This document shows positions 57,211 to 64,000 of a DNA stretch of 64,000 nt, one piece after another. The notes beneath the pieces are model-generated. The model was not told the origin of the DNA, did no database searches, and was given only the letters and a program-made list of their open reading frames with translations. Origin of the DNA: DATLED01 sp035525495. Its GTDB lineage: Bacteria > Actinomycetota > Acidimicrobiia > Acidimicrobiales > CADCTF01. The position numbers were made by a program, and so were the translations under genes. Position 1 is the first letter of the stretch. Every line of letters starts with the position of its first letter. The stretch covers positions 22,013 to 86,012 of the forward strand of contig DATLED010000084.1 of assembly GCA_035525495.1 (NCBI GenBank), given 5' to 3'.

Positions 57211-57600
57211 TCAGCTCTTCTCTGCTGCGATTTGAATGAGATTGCCGCAGGTGTCATCGAAGACGGCGGTGGTGACCATGCCCAAATCGGTCGGCAGCTG
57301 GGTGAACCGCACCCCCAGGGCGACCAGACGCTCGTACTCGGCGTCGACGTCGTCGACGGCGAAGGAGGTGAAGGGGATGCCATCCTCCACGAGCGCATGC
57401 TTGAACGGCCGGGCGGCCGGGTGTTCGTCGGGTTCGAGCGACAGCTCGGTACCGTCGGGGGCCTCGGGTGCCACGAGAGTGAGCCACGAGTGTTCGCCCA
57501 CGGGTATCTCGCGCTTCTTCATGAAGCCAAGTACCTCCGTGTAGAACCGAAGGGCTTTCGCCTGGTCGTCGACCATGACGCTCATCACATTGATTCTCAT
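57211..57600 (-). CDS. VOC (glyoxalase/bleomycin-resistance) family protein
   Basis: A 129-residue VOC-fold protein with two beta-alpha-beta-beta-beta units. MRINVMSVMVDDQAKALRFYTEVLGF starts module one, and GIPFTSFAVDDVDAEYERLVALGV starts module two, with DTCGNLIQIAAEKS at the end. Metal ligands of the family are plausible (His/Glu at strand positions). Its start overlaps the ArsR stop by 4 nt (ATGA), with AAGGAG upstream. It probably detoxifies a small electrophile sensed by the ArsR regulator. Confidence 0.85.
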   Translation of the reverse strand: MRINVMSVMVDDQAKALRFYTEVLGFMKKREIPVGEHSWLTLVAPEAPDGTELSLEPDEHPAARPFKHALVEDGIPFTSFAVDDVDAEYERLVALGVRFTQLPTDLGMVTTAVFDDTCGNLIQIAAEKS

Positions 57601-57884
57601 CGGGTCTCCTTCGTTTCGGGAATCGGCCATCGCTGAGTGATTTCCCGCAGGGGCGCGGTATCGAGGTGATGGAACTTGTAGCGACCCTCTCTGCTCATGA
57701 TCACGAGACCTGCCGACTCGAGGATGTCGATGTGTTGCGAGATCGCCTGGCGTGTAGAGCCCATTCCGTGCTTCGTCGCGAGCCGTGCACACAGCTCGAA
57801 CAGCGTCTGGGCATCTCGCTCTGTGAGCTCGTCGAGGATTGCCCTGCGTGTGGGATCAGCGATTGCCTTGAATACGTCCCCCAT
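57597..57884 (-). CDS. ArsR family transcriptional repressor
   Basis: A 95-residue winged-helix repressor. MGDVFKAIADPTRRAILDEL is the standard ArsR opening. The recognition helix is GMGSTRQAISQHIDILESAGLVIMSREGR, and the wing ends YKFHHLD. No metal-binding CxC motif is present, so the signal is likely organic rather than arsenic. It is co-transcribed with the VOC gene (4-nt overlap) and is preceded by the GCAAGTA-TT-TACTTGC palindrome, its probable operator. Confidence 0.88.
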   Translation of the reverse strand: MGDVFKAIADPTRRAILDELTERDAQTLFELCARLATKHGMGSTRQAISQHIDILESAGLVIMSREGRYKFHHLDTAPLREITQRWPIPETKETR

Positions 57885-57891
57885 GGCCAAG

Positions 57892-57897
57892 AGCTTA
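57892..57897 (-). promoter_or_regulatory. TAAGCT -10 hexamer of the arsR-VOC operon
   Basis: On the minus strand TAAGCT ends 7 nt before the ATG at 57884. The palindrome at 57899-57914 abuts it on the upstream side, so a bound repressor would cover the promoter. Confidence 0.5.
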
Positions 57898-57898
57898 G

Positions 57899-57914
57899 GC
57901 AAGTATTTACTTGC
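57899..57914. promoter_or_regulatory. ArsR-type operator GCAAGTA-N2-TACTTGC
   Basis: A perfect 7-2-7 inverted repeat (GCAAGTATTTACTTGC) directly upstream of the arsR -10 element. It is AT-richer than the surroundings and of the size bound by ArsR dimers, implying autorepression. Confidence 0.7.
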
Positions 57915-57997
57915 ATGTCTCACAGATCCCGGATGGCCCGCAGCCCGGGAACTCGGACGACTGCGCGTCGGGCGGAGCGGCTTCGACCTACGAGGAA

Positions 57998-58732
57998 TTA
58001 CCTGCGGATCGCTCGCATGGCCAGGAACATCGGAACCTCGACCCCCGCAGGGGCGGGTTCTCTGATTCGGTCGGCTGAGAGACCGTTCCGGGCAAGGGCG
58101 CTGAAGTATGTCGAAAGTGTTCGATGGTTGGCGCCAACGGCGCCTCGGTACCCGTGATGTCCTTCTGCCAGCCACCAACCCTCGGCGTAGTAGCCCGCGG
58201 GCGGCCAGCTCGCCAAGCTGGATCCTGAGCCTGGGAAGCACGGGTGGAGGATGGAGAAGACAAAAGCTCCGTTCGGACCGAGGAGACGTCCGACGTTGGC
58301 GAGTGCACCGTCGAGGTCATCAATGTCCGACAGCGACATGCTGGCGAGGATCCGGTCGAATGTCTCGCCCAGCAACAGTTCGGTGTCAGAGGCGCTCGCC
58401 TCGATGTACGTGATGCCGGCAGGTTCGACGCGTTCTTGCTCGCGAGCGAACTCGAGCAACTGGGCCGACGAATCGACACCGGTGACCACGCAGCCAGCTT
58501 TGGCCAGGTGACGAGCCCAGTTACCAGGACCGCAGCCGATGTCCAGCACCCGCGCCATGGGGGCAAGGGCGAGGAGGTCCTGGACCGCGTCTGCCACGGG
58601 ACCTCCGACCCCGCCTACGGAGTCCGCGTTGTAACGCGTCGCGATCTCGTCCCACCTCGACTCTCTCTGCACCATCAGAAGGTACTGCGGCGTGACGGCG
58701 ACTCCACCGGCCATCGGCAGGTATGTGCTCAC
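57998..58732 (-). CDS. class I SAM-dependent methyltransferase
   Basis: A 244-residue methyltransferase. Motif I is ARVLDIGCGPGNWARHLAKAG at about 60-80, followed by VTGVDSSAQLLEFAREQ, TFDRILASMSLSDIDDLDGAL, and LLGPNGAFVFSILHPCF, a form common in small-molecule methyltransferases of actinobacteria. The C-terminal part includes GYRGAVGANHRTLSTYFSALARNG. The substrate is unknown. It is separated from arsR by about 110 bp and followed by a GNAT gene 7 bp upstream in the same orientation, so the GNAT and methyltransferase genes are probably one operon. Confidence 0.85.
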   Translation of the reverse strand: MSTYLPMAGGVAVTPQYLLMVQRESRWDEIATRYNADSVGGVGGPVADAVQDLLALAPMARVLDIGCGPGNWARHLAKAGCVVTGVDSSAQLLEFAREQERVEPAGITYIEASASDTELLLGETFDRILASMSLSDIDDLDGALANVGRLLGPNGAFVFSILHPCFPGSGSSLASWPPAGYYAEGWWLAEGHHGYRGAVGANHRTLSTYFSALARNGLSADRIREPAPAGVEVPMFLAMRAIRR

Positions 58733-58739
58733 TCCCGTT

Positions 58740-59180
58740 TCAGGTCGCAGCTCGCAGGAGCTTCTCCCAGGTGATGATGGTGTCGTCGACGTCGATGGGC
58801 CCGGTGCGGATCTCGATGGTTCCCTTCACGTGTACGGGCTCGAGCCCCACGTCGACGTAACCGCACTCCCGGTAGAGGGCCCGAGCCGGCTGGTTGTCAA
58901 TCCCAACACCAACACGTAAGGCGGCGAAACCTCGAGAGCGCGCCTCGCGTTCCGCCGCGGCGATCAGCGCTCTCGCGACTCCTCTGCGGCGATGATCGCC
59001 GGCAACCTGGACATCCTGTAGCTCCGGTGGATCGCTGAGCGCGAGGTGGAGGTGACCCAACGGCTCATCACCCTGCCATGCCACCAGATAGAACCCGTCG
59101 CCCTGGTAGAGCCTCGCAAGCCCGAGCACAGCCCCGACTCTCTCGACTTCCGGCCCGTCCAGGACACGCACGTTCATCAC
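58740..59180 (-). CDS. GNAT family N-acetyltransferase
   Basis: A 146-residue acetyltransferase. Motif A reads VAGDHRRRGVARALIAAAEREARSRG and motif B IDNQPARALYRECGYVDVGLEPV. The first third (FYLVAWQGDEPLGHLHLALSD) is the usual N-terminal sheet. It starts at GTG 59180 or the ATG directly after it. It lies 7 bp upstream of the methyltransferase gene, repeating the acetyl-plus-methyl pairing seen as a fusion at 48939-50312. Confidence 0.85.
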   Translation of the reverse strand: MMNVRVLDGPEVERVGAVLGLARLYQGDGFYLVAWQGDEPLGHLHLALSDPPELQDVQVAGDHRRRGVARALIAAAEREARSRGFAALRVGVGIDNQPARALYRECGYVDVGLEPVHVKGTIEIRTGPIDVDDTIITWEKLLRAAT

Positions 59181-59242
59181 CGAATCATGGCCACAAAGGA
59201 CGCGCCGCGAGGGGTATCCAGCCGGTCATCCGGAACACGTAG

Positions 59243-59668
59243 TCAGCCGCAGAGACAGAACGGATGGCCCGCCGGATCGAGCATGATCCGCAGCGTTGTG
59301 GTGTCTCGATCAGCGGGCTGGCTCGGGGCCACTCGACCCCCGGCGCGCAAGACGAGCTCGACAGCCGCTTCGACGTCATCGACTGCCACCTCGAGGTGCA
59401 TCATCTTCGTCTGCTGACCCAGGTCTTCCGGCCACGTCGGCGGCACGTACCAGCTCTCTGCCTGAAAGGAGACCGATGGGCCTCCTTCCGGGCCGCTCAT
59501 GCAGATCCATCCGGTCCCGCCGAGCCGAGACTCCGGAGTGTCTCGGCCAGTGATCTCCCAACCGAAGAGATCTCCGTAGAACCTCGCCATCGCCTCGACG
59601 TCTGCGCAATCCATGCAGATGCCGCCAAGCCTGAACGTCAACGACCGACGATCTGACTCCTGGGTCAT
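59243..59668 (-). CDS. VOC family protein
   Basis: A 141-residue glyoxalase-fold protein. GGICMDCADVEAMARFYGDLFGWE begins module one. LGQQTKMMHLEVAVDDVEAAVELVLRAGG with a His metal ligand begins module two. The end IMLDPAGHPFCLCG matches the subgroup of glyoxalase-like proteins common in actinobacteria. Start ATG at 59668. Function is unknown; the end motif is nearly identical to that of the next VOC gene, suggesting paralogy. Confidence 0.82.
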   Translation of the reverse strand: MTQESDRRSLTFRLGGICMDCADVEAMARFYGDLFGWEITGRDTPESRLGGTGWICMSGPEGGPSVSFQAESWYVPPTWPEDLGQQTKMMHLEVAVDDVEAAVELVLRAGGRVAPSQPADRDTTTLRIMLDPAGHPFCLCG

Positions 59669-59756
59669 TGCAAGATCATGCGACAACTGACACGCACCCG
59701 CCTGGCGCGATCGTCTGGCGGCGTGGCCGGAGCGACTTGGCGCCGCAAGGTCGGAC

Positions 59757-60167
59757 TCACGGGTGTTGCTCCGCGTACCGACGGACGGCGTCGTCATCGG
59801 GTTGGCCCCATCCAATGCAGAAGGGGTGGCCCGCTGGGTCGGCGAACACGACGAACCCCTCATCGACTCCGACGTCGCCGCTCGCGTGAAGCTGAACGGC
59901 GCCGAGCTTCAAGGCCTTGGCGCAGGCCTCTTCGGCATCCTCGACGTGCAGGTCCAGGTGTACCTGTTGCGGATTGCCGTCCGGCCAGACTGGTGGGACG
60001 TGCCCGGGAGCTCGCTGGATGCCCATGATCCAGCGGCTGTCGTCGTCGATGACGTTGTGCCAATCACCATCCGGAAGCACGCGCCCGCCGAACATTCCCG
60101 CCCAGAACGCGCTCTCAGCGTCAAGGTCTGCAGCATCGAACACGACGACCTGCCGGATCAGTTTCAC
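59757..60167 (-). CDS. VOC family protein
   Basis: A 136-residue VOC protein starting at GTG (MKLIRQVVVFDAADLDAESAFWAGMFGG). The second module begins PQQVHLDLHVEDAEEACAKALKLGA and the end reads VVFADPAGHPFCIGWG. The GHPFC motif with a preceding Asp-Pro-Ala is shared with the VOC gene at 59243. No ribosome site is clear; a leaderless or coupled start is possible. Confidence 0.82.
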   Translation of the reverse strand: MKLIRQVVVFDAADLDAESAFWAGMFGGRVLPDGDWHNVIDDDSRWIMGIQRAPGHVPPVWPDGNPQQVHLDLHVEDAEEACAKALKLGAVQLHASGDVGVDEGFVVFADPAGHPFCIGWGQPDDDAVRRYAEQHP

Positions 60168-60233
60168 AGCTGAATCATCGCCGGATCGATCTCTGCGTGC
60201 CAGGGGGGCAAGCAGGTTGAGACTCGGGTCCGT

Positions 60234-60656
60234 CTACGCAAGACTCGTCTGCGCTCGGAACGCAGTCACATCCGAGTAGTCCGTCATCCGAGCGATCTTC
60301 CCGTTGCGGAGTTCCCCGAACATCACGTTCCGAAGAGAGAAGGACTTCCCGGACGGATTTGACCCTCGGTCGTGGGTGCCGCTCTCGTGGTACTCCACCG
60401 CAAATCCCTCCTCGGTGATCACCGCGAACTTCCTCTGCAGCCTGAAGTCTGAGGACAACTCCTTGTCGTATCCGTCGAGTACGTGAACGATCGACTCCTT
60501 GCCGCGGGTGGCACCCCACGCGTCGCCGGACCAGCAGATGTATTCGGCGTCGTCGGTCATGAACGTGGCAACCTCCGTCGCATCATGAGTGTTGAACGCC
60601 GCGATCAGCTCATCGATCCAGTCACCTTGGTCTCGTCCATGGATGTTGGGTTCCAT
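60234..60656 (-). CDS. SnoaL-like (NTF2 fold) protein
   Basis: A 140-residue cone-shaped NTF2-fold protein. WIDELIAAFNTHDATEVATFMTDDAEYICW is the classic SnoaL-like opening. KSFSLRNVMFGELRNGKIARMTDYSD is the closing beta-sheet. Members cyclise polyketides, isomerise steroids or simply bind ligands; the activity here is unknown. Confidence 0.8.
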   Translation of the reverse strand: MEPNIHGRDQGDWIDELIAAFNTHDATEVATFMTDDAEYICWSGDAWGATRGKESIVHVLDGYDKELSSDFRLQRKFAVITEEGFAVEYHESGTHDRGSNPSGKSFSLRNVMFGELRNGKIARMTDYSDVTAFRAQTSLA

Positions 60657-60795
60657 GCGGGCATCTTGCCTTCACTCGCAGGCGCCAAGCCGTCCGTCGC
60701 AGAAAAGCGGCCGCAGCGCTCTCGATTCCCGGACCCTGGCGCGGACCAGAGCGAGACAGTTCAACCGGCCTTTGGGCCCTCACCGCGGGTTGGGC

Positions 60796-61806
60796 TCACC
60801 GCCTTGCAAGTGCGGAGCGGGTACTCGTGGCTATCGCTTCCCCCAGTTCGGGGTCCGGCCACCACCGCTCGGTGCCGGTGATCTGCTGGCCCTTTTCGAT
60901 CGCTCGCCACAGGCCCCACGACGCGAAGTAAGCCGGACGCACTCTCATCGCCGCCGGGAGGCGGTCAACTTCCTCCGCGGTGAGCTCGACGTGGCGTCGA
61001 TAGCTGCGGACGATCGCGTCGATGATGGATGCATCACCCCCCGGCTTCAGGCCGGCGCCCCAGAGTAGGAACGCGAGGGACGCAAGCCGCGGCCCGCGTC
61101 CGGCGCCGGTCCAGTCGACGGCCACCCGTTCACCCGACTCCGTCACCGGGACGTTGGGCCCGACCATGTCGGGATGCAGCAGCGCCTCGGGCAGACCCTC
61201 GCAGCCATCCGCCGCGCCGACGAGCTTGCGTAGCCGCTCGAGTAACGGTCGCTGTTCCGTGTTGATCGCGATCTCGGCGGCGTCAAGAAATCCGTTCGCG
61301 GCGACGAGATCCTCGTGCGGACGGCCCTCCCGCGCGGGGTCGTGGTGAAGTGCTCCGCCTGGTCGAGCGGCGGCACCCTCGCCCGTCGGCAGGGCGTGAA
61401 GTCGTCCGAGCAGATCGGCAAGCGCCGCCTCGTGTTCGACAGTGATGTCCGACGTCACTCCGTCGACATGGGTCGTCACGAGCAGCGTCTGATCCTCGTA
61501 TCGAGACACTGCGTCGTGATGAGCACATCGCTCCGCCGGGAAGCCGTGATGTTCCACAAACCGAAGGATTTCGGCGTCTCCGTGGACCCGCTCGGCGGGT
61601 CTGTGCTCGCTGAAGACTCGAACGACCCACAAGGCTCCATCTCGCAGCTCCACGCGCCGAACGCGACCCCAGACCCCGTCCAGCGACGCCATGCTCGTCA
61701 CCTCGACGCCGTAGTGCTGCTTCAGGTGCTGGTCGATCCCGTCGGCGCGGCGGACCTCAGCGAGGACCCGAGCTCGCAGGTCGTCGTTCGGTGTTGACTG
61801 CCCCAC
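60796..61806 (-). CDS. phosphotransferase (APH/choline kinase) family protein
   Basis: A 336-residue kinase-fold protein. The N-lobe ATP-binding Lys position is replaced by Arg in LWVVRVFSEHRPAE. The catalytic region reads EALLHPDMVGPNVPVTESGERVAVDWTGAGRGPRLASLAFLLW, a variant of the APH HGD..N and DW(E/T) motifs in which Gly is Pro. The altered Lys and loop suggest weak or different activity. The start GTG at 61806 is where homology begins; longer open frame upstream has none. Confidence 0.7.
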   Translation of the reverse strand: MGQSTPNDDLRARVLAEVRRADGIDQHLKQHYGVEVTSMASLDGVWGRVRRVELRDGALWVVRVFSEHRPAERVHGDAEILRFVEHHGFPAERCAHHDAVSRYEDQTLLVTTHVDGVTSDITVEHEAALADLLGRLHALPTGEGAAARPGGALHHDPAREGRPHEDLVAANGFLDAAEIAINTEQRPLLERLRKLVGAADGCEGLPEALLHPDMVGPNVPVTESGERVAVDWTGAGRGPRLASLAFLLWGAGLKPGGDASIIDAIVRSYRRHVELTAEEVDRLPAAMRVRPAYFASWGLWRAIEKGQQITGTERWWPDPELGEAIATSTRSALARR

Positions 61807-61968
61807 GCACGGATGCTCGCGCACTTCATTCGTTCGACACGTGCTCCGGAAAGGGGGAGCCGGGCATCGAGGACATTCGGGGTTGGTCTCGAGGATCTGC
61901 GGCGGATGAGATTTCGGCCCTCGTCCGAACCACCGGCCTGGCGCGCTTGGATCCGCCCTCGCGAGCAG

Positions 61969-62259
61969 CGGCTCGCATACGTCGCCGCGAAGGCAGGCCT
62001 TCATGCCGCGGCCCGAGCGCTCGCGCTCGAGCTCGCCCCGCGTCGCATCCTCGTAAACGTGATCGCGCCGGGCTTGACGGACACGCCGATGGTCCGCCGC
62101 ATCCCTGGGCACGTGGAGACAGGACTCTCGAGCGTGCCGCTCGGAGAGCTCGTGACAGCGGACGAGGTCACCGCGCTCGCCGTGCACCTCGTTTCCGACG
62201 ACGCCAGGCACATCACCGGCGCCGTCTTCAGCATCGACGGAGGGCGTACCGCAGGCTGA
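61969..62259 (+). pseudogene. C-terminal fragment of an SDR gene
   Basis: About 96 codons encode the end of a classical SDR: AYVAAKAGLHAAARALALEL with the YxxxK pair, RRILVNVIAPGLTDTPMVRR, and GELVTADEVTALAVHLVSDDARHITGAVFSIDGG. The Rossmann N-terminus with TGxxxGxG and the catalytic Ser are absent; upstream codons are unrelated and overlap the APH gene's start. It is a truncated remnant next to an IS element. Confidence 0.75.
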
Positions 62260-62429
62260 CACCGCGCAGCTATCCGCCAGTTCTGTCGCCAGTGGAGGCG
62301 TACAGGGCGGTCGCCACGATCACCGGTTCGACCATGGAGACTCGTCTGTCGAAGGGTTCCATGGCCCGCGATCGACGCCCACACCGCGTCACGAATCGAC
62401 AAGCGGTCCTCGGACGACCGGACCCGACA

Positions 62430-62449
62430 TGTGGCTCCGCGGAGCCACA
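62430..62449. terminator. perfect 20-bp palindrome between the SDR remnant and the IS
   Basis: TGTGGCTCCGCGGAGCCACA is completely self-complementary, with no loop unless the centre opens. It could be a terminator of the lost SDR gene, or a protein-binding site. Confidence 0.45.
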
Positions 62450-62521
62450 ACATCAGCCCGCACCGACGGCATGGCGTGCCAGATGCACAACGACCGACGA
62501 CGGGCCCGACCAGCGGGGGAC

Positions 62522-63929
62522 GTCCCGTGGCGTGGTGTAGGTAGGCGGCTGTAGAGGGTCCACCACTTGGGTGGGTCACCGGCGTGATCTTCGACGTGTT
62601 CCTAGCAAGAGCACAAAGGAGAAACGCCGGTGACCCTCACCGATTCTGACCTGTCCGACCTGCTTGCCGCGATCAAGGCGGGCGAAATGACCGACACGAT
62701 CCGCACGAGCCTCGAGTGGGTACTCCAGCAGTTGATCGAGGCCGAAGCGACCGCGTTCATCGGGGCGGCCCGCCACGAGCGCACCGACACGCGTGTCACG
62801 CAACGGAACGGCCACCGGCCCCGCTTGTTGTCGACGACCGCCGGCGACGTGGAGCTCGCCATCCCGAAGCTGCGGGAGGGCTCGTTCTATCCGAGCCTGC
62901 TCGAGCGGCGCCGGCGGATCGACCGGGCGCTCTACGCGGTGGTCATGGAGGCGTGGGTCCATGGCGTCAGCACCCGCAAGGTCGACGACCTCGTGAAGGC
63001 GCTCGGCGTGGCCAGCGGAATCTCCAAGAGCGAGGTGAGCCGCATCTGCACCCAGCTCGACACCGACCTCGAGGCGTTCCGGAACCGGCCGCTGGACCAC
63101 GTCGAGTTCCGTTACGTGTTCGCGGATGCCACCTACGTGAAGGGCCGCGTCAACGGCCGCGTCGTGTCGCGGGCTGTGGTGGTCGCCACCGGCGTCACGG
63201 CCAACGGCGACCGCGAAGTGCTGGGCGTCGAGGTCGGCGACAGCGAGGACGGCGCCTTCTGGACCTCGTTCCTGCGGAGCCTCCGGGTCCGTGGGCTGAC
63301 CGGGGTGCAGCTGGTCATCTCCGACCACCACCTCGGCCTGAAGGCCGCCATCGCCGGAGTGTTCATCGGGTCCGCCTGGCAGCGCTGCCGGGTCCACTTC
63401 ATGCGCAACGTCCTGGCCCGCGTCCCCACAGCGTCAGCAGAGATGGTCGCCGCCGCCGTGCGCACCGTGTTCGCCCAACCCGACCCGCAGCATGTTCGTC
63501 GCCAGCTGGCCGAGGTCGCCGACATGCTCCGAAGCCAGTTCCCCGACGTGGCCGCCATGCTCACCGATGCCGCCGAGGACATCCTGGCCTTCACCGCGTT
63601 CCCCCACGCCCACTGGCGGAAGGTGTGGTCGACGAACCCATTGGAGCGCCTGAACGGTGAGATCAAGCGGCGGACCAACGTCGTCGGCATCTTCCCCAAC
63701 GACGCCTCGGTCCTCCGGCTCATCACCGCCGTCATCGTCGAGACCCACGACGAATGGCAAGTCACCGAACGCCGCTACCTCTCCGAAGACTCGATGGCGA
63801 AGCTCTACGCCACCGACAACACTGTCCCCGACACCCTTCCGGAGGCGCCCCTCGCAGTCACCGCCTGACCACCTCGACCCCGCCGAGCACCTCACGCCGG
63901 CCGAGTCGACCTACACCACACCGCGGGAC
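62522..63929 (+). mobile_element. IS256-family insertion sequence
   Basis: A complete element of about 1.4 kb with one transposase. The ends form an imperfect inverted repeat of about 24 bp: left GTCCCGTGGCGTGGTGTAGG (62522-62541) and, reading inward from the right end, GTCCCGCGGTGTGGTGTAGG (63929-63910), differing at two positions. No convincing 8-9-bp target duplication was found next to the ends, so its exact borders or its history remain open. Confidence 0.8.
62630..63868 (+). CDS. IS256-family transposase
   Basis: A 412-residue DDE transposase of normal length. The N-terminal part has EAEATAFIGAARHERTDTRVTQRNGHRPR, typical of the Mutator/IS256 superfamily. The catalytic residues lie in EFRYVFADATYVKGR (D), QLVISDHHLGLKAAI (D), and NPLERLNGEIKRRTNVVGIFPND (E). 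HFMRNVLARVP is also conserved. AAGGAG lies 9 nt before the GTG start. No frameshift or internal stop is present, so it is likely active. Confidence 0.95.
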   Translation: MTLTDSDLSDLLAAIKAGEMTDTIRTSLEWVLQQLIEAEATAFIGAARHERTDTRVTQRNGHRPRLLSTTAGDVELAIPKLREGSFYPSLLERRRRIDRALYAVVMEAWVHGVSTRKVDDLVKALGVASGISKSEVSRICTQLDTDLEAFRNRPLDHVEFRYVFADATYVKGRVNGRVVSRAVVVATGVTANGDREVLGVEVGDSEDGAFWTSFLRSLRVRGLTGVQLVISDHHLGLKAAIAGVFIGSAWQRCRVHFMRNVLARVPTASAEMVAAAVRTVFAQPDPQHVRRQLAEVADMLRSQFPDVAAMLTDAAEDILAFTAFPHAHWRKVWSTNPLERLNGEIKRRTNVVGIFPNDASVLRLITAVIVETHDEWQVTERRYLSEDSMAKLYATDNTVPDTLPEAPLAVTA

Positions 63930-64000
63930 TCGATCGGGATGCAAGACGACTTCATCCCCGCATCTCCCGCAGCTTTTGGGCGCGCTCACCCCCGAGAACC
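63930..64000. other. flank beyond the IS element, no gene seen
   Basis: The last 71 bases contain no recognisable coding or regulatory signal. Confidence 0.4.

Noticed and set aside
61813..61968. N-terminal extension of the SDR fragment as a real protein start
   Set aside because: The codons before 61969 have no SDR similarity and lack a ribosome site; the fragment is better read as truncated.
62505..63945. 8-9-bp target-site duplication flanking the IS256 element
   Set aside because: Sequences immediately outside the inverted repeats were compared and do not match.
1..64000. CRISPR array, prophage, integrase or toxin-antitoxin pair
   Set aside because: No regularly spaced direct repeats, phage structural genes, integrase motifs or recognisable toxin-antitoxin families were seen.

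Overview
The window is about 64 kb of very GC-rich bacterial DNA with many GTG starts, several F420/flavin luciferase-like (LLM) oxidoreductases, a PaaX regulator, PilB, an Rpf-like cell-wall lysozyme and dense acyl-CoA metabolism. Together these point to an actinobacterium, most likely of the Acidimicrobiia type. The taxonomic call is an inference from gene content and style; no rRNA or other marker gene is present.

Layout. 1-9.2 kb: acyl-CoA and housekeeping genes (two enoyl-CoA hydratases, DUF971, Hsp15, MATE pump, PPOX-like flavoprotein, benzoylformate-decarboxylase-type TPP enzyme, acyl-CoA synthetase, Rpf-like protein). 9.2-14.8 kb: an 862-residue alanine-rich coiled-coil protein in an operon with a PilB-type ATPase, then an exported repeat protein with a C-terminal 3D domain. 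15-27.3 kb: lipid catabolism (acyl-CoA dehydrogenase, thioesterase II, thiolase, SDR, LLM enzymes, PaaX) plus a GH20/endonuclease pair and a PhyH dioxygenase. Two of these loci carry the same palindrome, CTTGACC-N4-GGTCAAG. 28-33.5 kb: penicillin-acylase-family protein, tandem GNAT, GGDEF pair and a 25-residue membrane microprotein. 33.6-40 kb: a cell-surface glycan cluster (GT39, phosphoesterase, GH99/71-like; convergent GtrA and a GT2 fused to an HprK-like ATPase). 40.2-45.9 kb: SRPBCC/LLM/HxlR operon, TerC under a yybP-ykoY Mn2+ riboswitch, Gfo/Idh/MocA dehydrogenase and sulfatase.

From about 46 kb to the end the character changes. This part is an accessory region with tRNA-Glu near its left edge and an intact IS256-family element at the right. 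Between them lie at least five gene remnants (flavoprotein monooxygenase, GH15, esterase, frameshifted ECF sigma, SDR) and many small enzymes of resistance or detoxification type (two APH kinases, a GNAT-methyltransferase fusion, three VOC proteins, ArsR, SnoaL). It also holds an archaeal-type aspartyl-tRNA synthetase whose leader has a textbook T-box antiterminator/antisequestrator.

Regulatory themes read directly from the sequence: TANNNT hexamers 6-8 nt before start codons at several first genes (likely leaderless mRNAs), chains of 4-nt ATGA/GTGA overlaps inside operons, and short upstream ORFs ahead of three operons. No CRISPR array, prophage or replication origin was seen.
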